From positions 186,001-250,000 of the forward strand of contig CATOTH010000006.1 in assembly GCA_951813065.1 (NCBI GenBank): DNA of 64,000 nt, read 5' to 3'. The stretch is from an uncultured Bryobacterales bacterium. GTDB taxonomy: Bacteria; Acidobacteriota; Terriglobia; Bryobacterales; UBA6623. Below, piece by piece: positions 18,867-28,251 of this stretch (positions are counted from its first letter, which is position 1; each line of letters opens with the position of its first letter). Made by a program: the position numbers and the translations under genes. Under the pieces are notes generated by a model. It worked only from the letters and a program-made list of their open reading frames with translations. It made no database searches and was not told the origin of the DNA.

Positions 18867-20006
18867 TTAGTCTTGTGACCGCGCGAGCCTTTCTTGGACA
18901 CCGGGATGAGTGATCTCACCACCGTGGGCGACCGCCGCACAACGGACTATCTCGTCCTCCAAATTGAGATGCAGTTGCCCGTCCTTGATGAGGAGTCCCG
19001 CAAAGTTGACCATGTTCTTCGAATACATTTGACTGGCGTGTGCCGGCACGGAGGACGGCAGGTTGACCGGACCGGCCACGATAACACCGTTGCGGACGAC
19101 GGTCTCTCCGGGTACTGTGAGGGCGCAGTTGCCACCGCGCTCGGCCGCTAGATCCACGACTACCGTGCCGGGACGCAAGCGGTCCGTAATCTGCTCGGGC
19201 AACAGCATGGGGGCCTTACGCCCGGGAACGGCCGCGGTAGTGATGATGGTATCGACGGTGGAGAGATGCTCGCCCAATGCCTCCTGCTGGCGCCGGTAAT
19301 ACTCCTTGGACTGCTCAGCGGCATACCCTCCGCTACCACTTGCCCGCTCCATGCCGACATCGAGTTCGGCGAAGGTCGCACCGAGGCTCTCGACCTGCTC
19401 CTTTACCTCCGGACGGATATCGTATCCCTCGACAACTGCGCCGAGGCGTCTGGCAGTCGCGATCGCCTGGAGCCCGGCGACGCCCGCTCCGATGACGAAG
19501 ACTCGCGCGGGAGTGAGTGTTCCAGCCGCAGTCATCATCAGCGGGAACATGTATGGCGAGTGCTCCGCGGCTAGCAGCACGGCCTTGTAGCCGGCAACCA
19601 TGGCCATTGAGCTGAGCGCGTCCATTCCTTGGGCTCGCGTGATCCGAGGGATCAATTCTACCGATAGAAGCGACAGGCCACGACCGGCTAGTGCACCGAT
19701 TGCAGGCGCATCGTCAAGCGGTGCAAGGAATCCCACAACCGTTGCCCCCTCCTTGAGACCGACCGCGTCGGCGTTCGTAACGCCGTTGACCGTCAACAGC
19801 AAGTCTGCCGTGCCGAGGACTTGCTGGCGCGTTGCGACAGAGGCGCCAGCGGCTCTATAGTCGTCATCCGAGCAATACGCTGACTGGCCGGCTCCGGCTT
19901 CAACCAAGACCTCTGCGCCGTGCTTCCGGAGGGCAGCGGCGTCCTTGGGCACCAGCGCCACCCGGCCTTCGCCATTCGCGGTTTCTGTGGGCACGCCGAT
20001 CTGCAT
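18867..20006 (-). CDS. pntAA: NAD(P) transhydrogenase subunit alpha, NAD-binding part (PntAA)
   Basis: A 379-residue soluble subunit that binds NAD(H), related to alanine dehydrogenase. Typical segments are MQIGVPTE at the start, RVALVP, the cofactor loop VFVIGAGVAGLQAIATARRLGA, GYDIRPEVKEQVESLGA, the mobile-loop region with SGSGGYA, and TAAVPGRKAPMLL. It lacks the membrane helices of fused PntA, which are encoded by the next gene about 100 bases downstream. First gene of the transhydrogenase operon. Confidence 0.95.
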   Translation of the reverse strand: MQIGVPTETANGEGRVALVPKDAAALRKHGAEVLVEAGAGQSAYCSDDDYRAAGASVATRQQVLGTADLLLTVNGVTNADAVGLKEGATVVGFLAPLDDAPAIGALAGRGLSLLSVELIPRITRAQGMDALSSMAMVAGYKAVLLAAEHSPYMFPLMMTAAGTLTPARVFVIGAGVAGLQAIATARRLGAVVEGYDIRPEVKEQVESLGATFAELDVGMERASGSGGYAAEQSKEYYRRQQEALGEHLSTVDTIITTAAVPGRKAPMLLPEQITDRLRPGTVVVDLAAERGGNCALTVPGETVVRNGVIVAGPVNLPSSVPAHASQMYSKNMVNFAGLLIKDGQLHLNLEDEIVRCAAVAHGGEITHPGVQERLARSQD

Positions 20007-20253
20007 CGATCAAAGAACCATCGCGAGCGCCTTCTGCACGGCGGGGACCACGAAATTCAAGCTTGGCAGATCGGGCGGCTTGGTGTCGACACACTTCCAA
20101 TGGATCATTTCTATCGTCCCCATTGGGGACTGCAAACGTCGATTCTCGTTCCGACTGCCGTTGCCATCTCAGCCCCAGGCGAGACTCGGGATTCTTCCGG
20201 CCGCGAGTGTCCAGGGCATCCCGATGCCGACGACCTTCCTGTAATGGAGCAGC

Positions 20254-20802
20254 TCACCCGCAGTAGCGAGACATGACGTCGTCCCAGTGTCCCTGCGCTT
20301 TGAGCAGCAATTCGATGACATCGCGAATTGCGCCCCGGCCGCCTCCAGACGGGGTGGTCCAATGTACCTCTTGCAAGACTTCCCGGCGTGAATTCGACGG
20401 CCCTACGGCCAGCCCCACCCTGCGGAGCAGTGGCAAGTCAGTGACGTCGTCGCCCACGTATGCGACTTGGTCAGCGACCAGGCCGGAGTCGGCGAGAATC
20501 TCTTCGAATGATGCGAGCTTGTCTGTGCGTCCCTCGACCAGGTAACGCATCTGTACCGATCTGGCCCGCTCCTGCACGGCGAGACCGCCCCGGCCTGTGA
20601 TGATGCCCGTTTCGATGCCCGCGCGGCGGATCCATTGGAGTGCGATTCCGTCGTGGCAGTCGAATGCCTTCGTCTCCGCAACGGAACCGTCCGGAGAAGG
20701 CAGGAAGTAGATAGTGCCATCGGTCAGTACGCCGTCACAGTCCATCAGGAGAAGGCGAATTCTGGAGGCGCGATCGATCAACGCCTGGGAGTACCCTTGC
20801 AT
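20254..20802 (-). CDS. kdsC: 3-deoxy-D-manno-octulosonate 8-phosphate phosphatase (KdsC-like HAD)
   Basis: A HAD phosphatase of the capless C0 type, 182 residues when read from MQGYSQAL. Motifs: MDCDGVLTDG (nucleophile and acid Asp), ITGRGG (Thr), the Lys in EGRTDK, and VGDDVTDLPLL (metal Asp). The TDG after the nucleophile and the small size are typical of KdsC, which makes free KDO for lipopolysaccharide. A start at 20874 is also open and would add 24 residues. The C-terminal GGGRGAIRDVIELLL is also KdsC-like. A YrbI-type enzyme for another sugar acid phosphate cannot be ruled out. Confidence 0.85.
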   Translation of the reverse strand: MQGYSQALIDRASRIRLLLMDCDGVLTDGTIYFLPSPDGSVAETKAFDCHDGIALQWIRRAGIETGIITGRGGLAVQERARSVQMRYLVEGRTDKLASFEEILADSGLVADQVAYVGDDVTDLPLLRRVGLAVGPSNSRREVLQEVHWTTPSGGGRGAIRDVIELLLKAQGHWDDVMSRYCG

Positions 20803-21049
20803 TGCTTCTAGTGTCGCGCAGCCAAGGTTCTGTCCGTCTCGTGGGACGGTATTCCCCGACTTCGCTACGATCAAGGGGACAGTTGAGATCGCGTCAGGGC
20901 GATCCGGTTTCAGAGCGTTGGTATTTCTGGAGTAGGTGTTCGCGGCGACCGGACTGTCGAGTCACCGGCAACGCAATCGCAACATCAGGAGGCTAGTTCT
21001 GGGATTCTGTCAATCTTTCGAACCATCTACAGGAGACTAAGGAGGAATC

Positions 21050-22045
21050 ATGGCTGTGAAAGTTGCGATCAACGGTTTCGGACGCATCGGACGGAATGTC
21101 TACCGCGCTCAAATGGGCAATCCCGAGATCGACATCGTCGCGATCAATGACATTACCGATACGAAGACCCTCGCTCACCTGCTCAAGTACGACTCGGTTA
21201 TGGGCAATTTGGACGCAGAGGTTTCGGTTACCGAAGACGGACTCCGAGTTGACGGCGACGAGTTTCGCATCTTCTCGGAGAGGGATCCTGCCAACATTCC
21301 CTGGGATTCAGTTGGGGCGGAGATTGTGGTCGAGTCCACAGGGCTCTTTACGAAGCGCGAGGCCGCTGCCAGGCATCTCGGTGGCAGCGTGAAGCGCGTG
21401 GTCATCTCGGCACCAGCGAAGGGCGAGGACATCACGGTTGTGCTTGGCGTCAACGACGACCAGCTCGAAGACTCGCACACGGTCGTTTCGAATGCATCGT
21501 GCACGACGAATTGCTTGGCCCCAGTTGCGAAAGTGCTGCATGACAAGTTCGGCATCGCCAAGGCCACGATGACGACGGTTCACAGCTACACCAACGATCA
21601 GCGCACTCTTGACTTGCCGCACTCCGATCTCCGGCGTGCCCGCGCAGCTGCGCTGAACATGATTCCAACCAAGACCGGTGCCGCCGCGGCGATCGGCTTG
21701 GTAATGCCCGACTTGATGGGCAAATGCGATGGCTTCTCGATCCGCGTACCGACACCGAATGTGTCGGTCGTTGACCTCGTCGTGGAACTGGAAACGGATA
21801 CCACTGCGGAGGAAGTCAATTCGGCCCTGCTCGAGGCAGCAAGCTCCGAGTTAGAAGGAATCCTCGGGTACACGGACGAACCGCTGGTTTCGAGCGATTT
21901 CATGCACAATCCCAATTCCTCGATTGTGGATGGCTCCATGACCCGCGTTATCGGAGGCAACATGGTCAAGGTCCTGTCCTGGTACGACAACGAGTGGGGC
22001 TACTCGAATCGCGTCATCGATCTCGTCGCCAAGCTGGCCGCGTGA
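21050..22045 (+). CDS. gap: glyceraldehyde-3-phosphate dehydrogenase, type I
   Basis: A 331-residue glycolytic dehydrogenase. NAD fold opening INGFGRIGRNVYR, catalytic Cys in SNASCTTNCLAP, His in TTVHSYTNDQ, and the C-terminal SWYDNEWGYSNRV are all present. AAGGAGG at 21039-21045 is ideally placed before ATG 21050. It oxidises glyceraldehyde-3-phosphate to 1,3-bisphosphoglycerate, which the product of the next gene (pgk, 60 bases downstream) converts to 3-phosphoglycerate. Confidence 0.98.
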   Translation: MAVKVAINGFGRIGRNVYRAQMGNPEIDIVAINDITDTKTLAHLLKYDSVMGNLDAEVSVTEDGLRVDGDEFRIFSERDPANIPWDSVGAEIVVESTGLFTKREAAARHLGGSVKRVVISAPAKGEDITVVLGVNDDQLEDSHTVVSNASCTTNCLAPVAKVLHDKFGIAKATMTTVHSYTNDQRTLDLPHSDLRRARAAALNMIPTKTGAAAAIGLVMPDLMGKCDGFSIRVPTPNVSVVDLVVELETDTTAEEVNSALLEAASSELEGILGYTDEPLVSSDFMHNPNSSIVDGSMTRVIGGNMVKVLSWYDNEWGYSNRVIDLVAKLAA

Positions 22046-22105
22046 CACCTGCGACGCAACCGACGCTGACCGGGTTCGCCTAGGCAGGGGTCAGCCGAAC
22101 TGACG

Positions 22106-23287
22106 ATGGAATTCAGGACGCTTGACCAACTCTCCTTGAGCGGGAAGCGCGTGTTCATCCGCGTCGACTTCAATGTTCCGCTCGACAAGGAAACCGGGCA
22201 GACCATCAGGAGCGACACCCGGATCCGGATGGCCCTGCCGACCGTCCAAGCGGTCCTTGAGCGGGGCGCGTCGGTCGTTCTGGCATCCCATCTCGGCCGC
22301 CCCAAGGGCATACCCAACGCCAAGATGAGCCTCGCCCCGGTCGCAAAGCGGCTTGCGGAATTGCTACAGAGACCCGTTGGGTTGGCGCCTGATTGCATCG
22401 GTCCGGAAACTGCCTCGATGGCGCGGGCGCTCTGCCCTGGAGAACTGCTCTTGCTGGAGAATCTGCGTTTCCATGCGGGGGAAGAAGCCAATGATCCAGC
22501 ATTCGCGCGTGAGTTGGCATTGCTGGCCGATGTGTATGTCAACGATGCGTTCGGTGCAGCTCATCGAGCGCATGCATCGACTGCCGGTGTTGCGGAACTG
22601 CTTGAACAGCATTCGGCGGGTTTGCTCATGCAGAGGGAACTTGAGTACCTTTCCATGGCCACAAGCGCTCCGCGACACCCCTATGTGGCGATCATTGGAG
22701 GTGCGAAGATCTCGGGCAAGATCGATGTCATCCGCAATCTCCTGACATTGGCCGACAAGGTCTTGATCGGGGGGGCGATGACGTATACGTTCCTCAAGGC
22801 CAAAGGATTCGGGACAGGCGCCTCGCTGCTGGAAGACGGTAGGGTGGAACTCGCCTCGGACCTGCTGGCAGAAGCCGGCGAAAGGCTGGTGTTGCCTGTT
22901 GATCACGTGATTGCAGACGGTTTCAGCGTTGATGCGGCGATGCAAACGGTGATAGGGGCCGTGCCGGACGGCTGGATGGGGGTCGATATCGGACCTGAGA
23001 CGATCGCGACCTACGAGTCGATCATAGGCGACGCGGCGCTGATCGTGTGGAACGGACCGATGGGCGTGTTTGAGCTAGAGCCGTTTGCCAAGGGAACGAT
23101 TGCCATTGCCCGTGCCGTGGAACGAGCTTCGGCCAACAGCATCAGTATCGTGGGCGGTGGCGATTCCGAACGGGCAATACGGGTAGCCGGGGTCGGGAGG
23201 AACATCACCCACATCTCGACTGGTGGGGGTGCCTCGCTGGAGTTTCTTGGCGGGCAAGTCCTGCCAGGCGTCGCGGCATTGGGGTGA
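22106..23287 (+). CDS. pgk: phosphoglycerate kinase
   Basis: A 393-residue kinase that makes ATP from 1,3-bisphosphoglycerate. It has RVDFNVPLD near the N-terminus, the substrate-binding SHLGRPKG, the NDAFGAAHRAHAST signature, GGAKISGKIDV, the ATP-site WNGPMGVFE and the C-terminal GGGDSERAI and STGGGASLEFLGG. Length is normal for bacteria. It follows gap on the same strand and converges with the CoA-transferase gene. Confidence 0.98.
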   Translation: MEFRTLDQLSLSGKRVFIRVDFNVPLDKETGQTIRSDTRIRMALPTVQAVLERGASVVLASHLGRPKGIPNAKMSLAPVAKRLAELLQRPVGLAPDCIGPETASMARALCPGELLLLENLRFHAGEEANDPAFARELALLADVYVNDAFGAAHRAHASTAGVAELLEQHSAGLLMQRELEYLSMATSAPRHPYVAIIGGAKISGKIDVIRNLLTLADKVLIGGAMTYTFLKAKGFGTGASLLEDGRVELASDLLAEAGERLVLPVDHVIADGFSVDAAMQTVIGAVPDGWMGVDIGPETIATYESIIGDAALIVWNGPMGVFELEPFAKGTIAIARAVERASANSISIVGGGDSERAIRVAGVGRNITHISTGGGASLEFLGGQVLPGVAALG

Positions 23288-23331
23288 TCGACGGATTTGG
23301 CCTGAACTCACAACGCTCCGCGCCTAGCGAG

Positions 23332-24909
23332 CTAGTGAAAGGCGCCAAAGTCGGCACTCGGCATCAGATCCGGTTCGAAGATCGACTGGGGCATCTGCTT
23401 GATACTCGGACTGACCGCTGGCTGGAAGCCGATCTGTGGCAGCAAGTCCCTCTCGATTTCGATGCCTGGGGCGACCTCTTCAAGGACGATACCGGCGGCT
23501 CCCAGGCGAAACACAGCGGCTTCCGTCACGTATAGGATCTCTTGCCGGTTGCGGGCAGCGTAGTCCGCGCTGAATGTCACGTGGCTAACGGCTTCGACGA
23601 TCTTCGGGGCCCCGTGAGAATCGAACTGCAGGCGCCCATCCGCGATACGGGACTCCGCGCGAATCGAGAGCGTGCCGCAGAATACCGCCTTGTCCGCCTT
23701 TTGCACGATGTCAATGAAGCCTCCCACACCAATGATCCGCGAGGTGAGCTTGCTCACGTTGACGTTACCTCTTCGATCGATCTCGAGGAAACCGAGGAAG
23801 GTCTGATCGACGCCCCGACCATGATAGAAGTCGAACATGTGCTCTGTTCCCAGAATGGCGTCAGGATTGTAGACGGCACCGAAGTCCAGCCCGCCAGCGG
23901 GCACGCCGCCGAATTGGCCGTGCTCGATGGTCGGTGTGATCCTGTCGGCGATTCCTTGTTCCCGTGCGACGGCGATGACACCGTCGGGAATGCCGAATCC
24001 AACATTGATGACGGCCCCCGGCGTGAGCTCCATGGCTGCTCGGCGAGCGATGATCTTGCGGGGTCCAAACGGCAGGGCGGGAAACTGGTCTTCCGGCATC
24101 CGGCTTTCGCCGCAAAACGCGGGTTCGTAGTCAGTCTGGTACGTTTGTCCTTGCTCTTCGTCGACGACCAACACATCGACGAAGCAACCGGGCACATGGA
24201 CATCGCGCGGATCGAGTGATCCTGACGGAACCACGGTTCGCGCGACGGCTAGCACGAGCCCGCCCGATGCCTTGGCGGCTTGGGCAAGTGTGCAGTTGTG
24301 CCAGATTCCGGCCTCGCGGCTCATTGACAGGTTCCCATCTCTGTCGGCCTCCCAGGCGTGGAGTAGGGCCACGTTGATCGGCAGGGCCTTGTAGAAGAGC
24401 CAGGGCTTTCCGTCGATCTCGACGAACTCGACAAGCTGGTCGGTCGCTTTCGAGTTGAGCCGCCCGCCTTCGTGTCTTGGGTCAACGAACGTGTCCAATC
24501 CTGCGTGTGAGTACCAGCCAGGGCTCCCCGCGGCAGCGCAGCGAAACAACTGCACCATCACGCCCGCTGGTAGGCAGTAAGCGGCGAAGCGATTCTCGGT
24601 GGCCAGCTTCGCCATCTCCGGCGCCATCGACCAGTGGCCACCAATTACGCGACGGTACATCCCGGGGCAGGCGGCCTGCTGCAAGCCCCTAGAGCGCTGA
24701 TCCCCCACTCCGAATGGATGGAGCAGCGTGAGACCGGAAGGAGTGCCTGTGGCACGATGGCGGGTGCCAAGCTCGCGAAGGAGGGCGTCCGGAATCGCGT
24801 GCCCGGCGCCAGACCCGCCGATCGCTACGGACGCATCACTTGGAATCCTGGCCACGGCCTCGGCGGCAGTCTCGATGGGCTTGGACCGACCTGAGTTCAA
24901 GTTCTTCAC
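23332..24909 (-). CDS. fused alpha-beta CoA-transferase (acetate/3-oxoacid type, YdiF-like)
   Basis: A 525-residue protein with both halves of family I CoA-transferase in one chain. The N-terminal alpha-like half has a glycine-rich CoA loop (VAIGGSGAGHAIPDALL). The C-terminal beta-like half starts near residue 290 (RRAAMELTPGAVINVGFGIPDG) and carries the catalytic Glu in TIEHGQFGG. Such enzymes move CoA between short-chain acyl-CoA and a free acid, via a glutamyl-CoA thioester. The donor and acceptor are not shown by the sequence. The gene stands alone on the minus strand. Confidence 0.9.
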   Translation of the reverse strand: MKNLNSGRSKPIETAAEAVARIPSDASVAIGGSGAGHAIPDALLRELGTRHRATGTPSGLTLLHPFGVGDQRSRGLQQAACPGMYRRVIGGHWSMAPEMAKLATENRFAAYCLPAGVMVQLFRCAAAGSPGWYSHAGLDTFVDPRHEGGRLNSKATDQLVEFVEIDGKPWLFYKALPINVALLHAWEADRDGNLSMSREAGIWHNCTLAQAAKASGGLVLAVARTVVPSGSLDPRDVHVPGCFVDVLVVDEEQGQTYQTDYEPAFCGESRMPEDQFPALPFGPRKIIARRAAMELTPGAVINVGFGIPDGVIAVAREQGIADRITPTIEHGQFGGVPAGGLDFGAVYNPDAILGTEHMFDFYHGRGVDQTFLGFLEIDRRGNVNVSKLTSRIIGVGGFIDIVQKADKAVFCGTLSIRAESRIADGRLQFDSHGAPKIVEAVSHVTFSADYAARNRQEILYVTEAAVFRLGAAGIVLEEVAPGIEIERDLLPQIGFQPAVSPSIKQMPQSIFEPDLMPSADFGAFH

Positions 24910-24989
24910 GAAGAATGTGGGCTCTGCCTATCGTGGGTTGGGGCTTGAACCTGAGATTCCCACAGATTCGACGCGCAACCGAATAGGTG

Positions 24990-25787
24990 TCAGGGCCATG
25001 CCACGTCAAGCAGTTGCGTTAATCGAATCGCGGACTTTGCCAGTTGCTCGACGATCACCGTGGATGCTGCCTCCATAGCCGCTTGGTCGAGGATCGTCCG
25101 GTCGGTCTCAGCGACGGACGGGTATACCTTGCGAATGGCAATTTGGTGCGTCTCCCATGTCCAGTCACTGAGAGTGCCGACTTTCCATGCCTCAGTATCT
25201 GTTTCTGCGATCCGCTGTCGAACCATTCGAAGCACTTCCTTCTCATTTCCCAGTCGGTCCAGCAGCGCGCTGTCCCAAGCCTGGATCAGAGGCATGTCGG
25301 TGCCGTCCAATACGACAATGCTGTTTTCCTTGCTGCGTGCCGGTGGGTAGCCGTTGAGCAAGGGCTGGTGCATGTCGGCAGCCAAGCCGACGAGCATCTT
25401 GAACGCCTCCAGGATTTCCTGCTGAGGCTTGATAGCGAGCCGCACGATACCGATGCAGTCACGAACCTTGGCGGTGATGCAGTCGCCCAGAGGGCAGTCT
25501 CGTTCGAGGTCGACGCCCTCCGCCCCCGCCGGGATTGTGATCGAGTGCCACGCCTCTGTCTCGGGACGGGTTCGGGAAACTTCGTCGGCCCAGGTGGCAA
25601 CTTCCACGAGTTTGGGAGATTTGCCAAGCAAGTAACCGACCCGACGCTTGGCATTCTCACTAAGGTTTTCCTGGGCGGCAAGCGCAACGACCCGGTGCCC
25701 CTTGTCGCTCCACGCTTGCAGACTCGTCGCGGACACAAGGAACACGAAAAAGAGCAGGCCGGATCGAGAGGGCGCAAGAGAGCTCAT
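24990..25787 (-). CDS. exported S1/P1-type nuclease
   Basis: A 265-residue zinc nuclease. After a signal peptide (SGLLFFVFLVSATSLQA) the mature protein begins with Trp (WSDKGHRVVALAAQ), as needed because the N-terminal Trp is a zinc ligand. Further ligand candidates: Asp in ATWADEV, His in AWHSITIP, and Asp and His in LAADMHQPL. The usual late ligand pair before the WDSALL segment seems altered (SIVVLDGTDMPLIQAWDSA), so one zinc site may differ. I chose ATG 25785-25787. It is divergent from lpxD; single-strand DNA or RNA and 3'-nucleotides are typical substrates. Confidence 0.82.
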   Translation of the reverse strand: MSSLAPSRSGLLFFVFLVSATSLQAWSDKGHRVVALAAQENLSENAKRRVGYLLGKSPKLVEVATWADEVSRTRPETEAWHSITIPAGAEGVDLERDCPLGDCITAKVRDCIGIVRLAIKPQQEILEAFKMLVGLAADMHQPLLNGYPPARSKENSIVVLDGTDMPLIQAWDSALLDRLGNEKEVLRMVRQRIAETDTEAWKVGTLSDWTWETHQIAIRKVYPSVAETDRTILDQAAMEAASTVIVEQLAKSAIRLTQLLDVAWP

Positions 25788-25864
25788 TTCTGTAGGATAG
25801 TGCCTGTGCGATGGATGCACCGAGATTGGCATGGTTCTGCCCTCCCGCGCACGAGCGAGCCTTG

Positions 25865-26887
25865 ATGACGACTGCTGAAATCGCAAGCCTAGTGCAGGGC
25901 GAACTGGTCGGTAGAGGCGATTTGACAGTGCACTCCGGGCAGACGCTGGAGAGAGCTCTGGAAACGCAGTTGGCCTTTTGGGAGCGCCGGCCCGGAGTAA
26001 CAAAGCTGCCGCCAACCCGGGCTGGCTGTGTGATCGTTGATGGTCGCGTGGAAGTAGATGGACGGACCGCAATCCGTGTCGAGCAGCCGCGTAGCGCCTT
26101 CGCCAAAGCCTTGAGAATGATGCTTGCCGGACGCCAGCCGTCAACTGGCGTCGATCCAACGGCTTCGGTCCATCCCAAGGCCATCATCGGAGAGCGTGTC
26201 TCGATCGGGCCGCACGCTGTGGTGGAAGCTGGCGCAGCAGTCGGTGACATGTCAACAATTGGAGCCCACGTCTTTGTCGGTGAGGGAGCAGTTCTCGGCA
26301 AGCTTTGCCGTCTGGAGCCCGGTTGCAGGGTCCATGGAAACGCTCGATTAGGAGACCGGGTTACGCTCCACAGCGGCGTGGTGATCGGATCGGATGGCTT
26401 CGGGCTGGTCTTCGAATCCGATCACTACGAGAAGTTTCCGCAGACCGGCGGTGTCGAGATCGGGAACGATGTCGAGATCGGAGCGAATTCCTGTGTCGAC
26501 CGCGGGGCGCTGGACGCCACGCGCATCGGCACTGGAACAAAGCTCGACAATCTGGTGCATATTGGTCACAACTGCCAAGTCGGAAATCATGTGGTCATGG
26601 CCGCTCAAGTCGGACTCTCGGGCGGCGTGATTGTGGAGGACTATGCCGTCTTGGGAGGTCAGGCGGGAATCGGAGATCGCGCAACGATTGGAGCGCGTGT
26701 CCGCCTGGGCGGGCAAGGTGGGCTTCTGCCAGACAAGAAACTGGCTCCGGGCGGCGCATATTGGGGTACGCCGGCCCGTCCCCTGCGACAGGAACTCACG
26801 CGTCAGGCCTCCTTGAGCCGGCTGCCGAGGTTGATCGAAGAAGTCAAGCGACTGGCTGCCCGGGTCAGGGATCTGGAGTCCCGATGA
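25865..26887 (+). CDS. lpxD: UDP-3-O-acylglucosamine N-acyltransferase
   Basis: A 340-residue acyltransferase for the third step of lipid A synthesis. An N-terminal uridine-binding domain (about 1-95) is followed by a left-handed parallel beta-helix with many hexapeptide turns (VHPKAIIGERVSIGPHAVV onward). The catalytic histidine is probably H235 in VHIGHNCQVG; SGVVIGSDGFGLV matches the nucleotide contact segment. A C-terminal helix (LIEEVKRLAARVRDLES) ends the protein. ATG 25865 fits the family start; an upstream in-frame ATG at 25811 adds 18 residues. The stop overlaps the next gene by four bases. Confidence 0.94.
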   Translation: MTTAEIASLVQGELVGRGDLTVHSGQTLERALETQLAFWERRPGVTKLPPTRAGCVIVDGRVEVDGRTAIRVEQPRSAFAKALRMMLAGRQPSTGVDPTASVHPKAIIGERVSIGPHAVVEAGAAVGDMSTIGAHVFVGEGAVLGKLCRLEPGCRVHGNARLGDRVTLHSGVVIGSDGFGLVFESDHYEKFPQTGGVEIGNDVEIGANSCVDRGALDATRIGTGTKLDNLVHIGHNCQVGNHVVMAAQVGLSGGVIVEDYAVLGGQAGIGDRATIGARVRLGGQGGLLPDKKLAPGGAYWGTPARPLRQELTRQASLSRLPRLIEEVKRLAARVRDLESR

Positions 26888-27492
26888 GAACCATCGCAAT
26901 CGGGGGTAACAGCCGTAGCGTCGGCAAGACCAGCTTGGCGGTCTCAATAATTGGCGCAACCAGGGACCTTGACTGGACAGCGGTCAAAATGACGCAGTTT
27001 GGGCACGGAATCTGCTCTCGTGACGGGAGGCCTTGCGGTTGCGCTGTTGAAGATCCCCTATGCCCTTACGAAATCAGCGAAGAGCACGGAGAAATCCCGA
27101 CCACTGACACGGCGAGGATGCTGGCGGCGGGGGCCAGCGAGGTGCTGTGGGTCCGCACGGCACTCGGTCGGCTAGAGGCGGCCCTGCCAGCTATACGGCA
27201 GCGACTGGAAGGGAAGAGGCATGTGCTATTCGAGTCGACCAGTTTGGTCGGCCACTGGCCGCCCGATGTGTTCCTCGCGGTATTGGACTACCAGAATCTC
27301 GACATCAAGGAGAGCGTGATTCGACTCGCTCCAGCTGCGGACGCATTTATCCTTCCAAGAACCGAACATCAGCATCCTCCCTGGCCGGAGTTTGACGCGA
27401 CGCTAGTGGAGCAAAAACCGATCTTCACCGTGAGCCCTCCGTCCTATTGCACTCCAGAGATCATCGAATTTGCCAAGCGGCACCTGCACTAG
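26884..27492 (+). CDS. P-loop protein of unknown function coupled to lpxD
   Basis: A 202-residue protein starting with a Walker A loop (IGGNSRSVGKTSLAV) similar to small GTP- or ATP-binding proteins such as MobB or dethiobiotin synthetase. A cluster of cysteines follows (GICSRDGRPCGCAVEDPLCPYEI), which could bind metal. Later segments FESTSLVGHWPPDVFLAVL and TVSPPSYCTPEIIEF have no clear assignment. It overlaps lpxD by ATGA, so the two are translated together. A role in the envelope is possible but is only a guess from context. Confidence 0.75.
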   Translation: MRTIAIGGNSRSVGKTSLAVSIIGATRDLDWTAVKMTQFGHGICSRDGRPCGCAVEDPLCPYEISEEHGEIPTTDTARMLAAGASEVLWVRTALGRLEAALPAIRQRLEGKRHVLFESTSLVGHWPPDVFLAVLDYQNLDIKESVIRLAPAADAFILPRTEHQHPPWPEFDATLVEQKPIFTVSPPSYCTPEIIEFAKRHLH

Positions 27493-27630
27493 GACCGCTT
27501 CGCGCAATGTCGTCGCCTCGGACGGTCACACGTGTAGCTAAACCATTGAACAAAAAGCTGTTAGCGTCGTTTCGGATTCCGGCGAGGGCTGTTGATTGAC
27601 CGAACGCGACCCCAGTTGCTACTCTGAATG

Positions 27631-27685
<55 letters not shown>

Positions 27686-27707
<22 letters not shown>

Positions 27708-28012
27708 AAGAACTCTGGGTCCGGCCCGGAGACATAGGTAACACAACTTACCTGAGACATGGGTGACAACCTCGGGCCGAACGGGTTGTCGATGGTTTGC
27801 AGAGTCTTCTGGCTCAGGTCAATATAACCTAGGTCATAGTGCATGAAGCTGACGAGCCAGATGGCGTCGTTGACCTCCTCGTGGTGCATGCAGATGCGCT
27901 CGCAATGGGCTACGAGAACCTCCTTGTCAAGGAAGGGGTAGGCCAGCTCCGACAGGCTGCGACAGGCCGTGGGAGCCGCGGTGTGGAGTTTGACGGCGCA
28001 GATCGAGCGCAA
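27686..28012 (-). pseudogene. IS481-like transposase C-terminal remnant
   Basis: The minus-strand reading frame from about 27965 down to 27686 matches the characteristic tail of integrase-type IS481-like transposases as I recall it: EVNDAIWLVSFMHYDLGYIDLS, TLQTIDNPFGPRLSPMS, then VTYVSG. The preceding YPFLDKEVLVAHCERICMHH also resembles the family, but the roughly 15-20 residues usually found between that segment and the IWLVSF block are missing, so there is an internal deletion. No catalytic DDE core is present. The frame runs into the tRNA-fMet gene before it stops. It is a dead fragment. Confidence 0.7.
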
Positions 28013-28028
28013 ACGTAGTGATGGTCGG

Positions 28029-28124
28029 CGCGACGCGAAATCCTGTATTCGTTGTCGTTGGAGAAACTGGCATTCTACTCGTGAACCGACCTGACGCCAG
28101 AGAGATCGATCGCTCCGTCGTCAC
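28029..28124 (-). pseudogene. possible formylglycine-generating-enzyme-like C-terminal fragment
   Basis: A short minus-strand frame encodes a segment with the look of an FGE/SUMF1 C-terminus: SISLASGRFTSR, then PTTTNTGFRVA. It has no start region, an in-frame stop just upstream, and frays into the IS481-like remnant. Just beyond it (about 28145-28185) another frame reads LDVDTDGNTSREE, an EF-hand-like loop, then a stop. These look like debris of one or more older genes. Assignment rests on a short pattern and is tentative. Confidence 0.28.
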
Positions 28125-28251
28125 TGCTGCTGATCGTCAAGATCGTTCGACCCGCACCGTCGGATCATTCTTCCCGGCTGGTGTTGCCGTCCGTGTCCAC
28201 GTCCAGTAGGGCGAGAGGGGCCAACTACGCCCCCGGGGTGGAGGGCTCCTT

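Noticed and set aside
23542..24219. Open frame of 225 codons opposite the CoA-transferase
   Set aside because: Antisense shadow of a conserved enzyme; no motif and no ribosome site.
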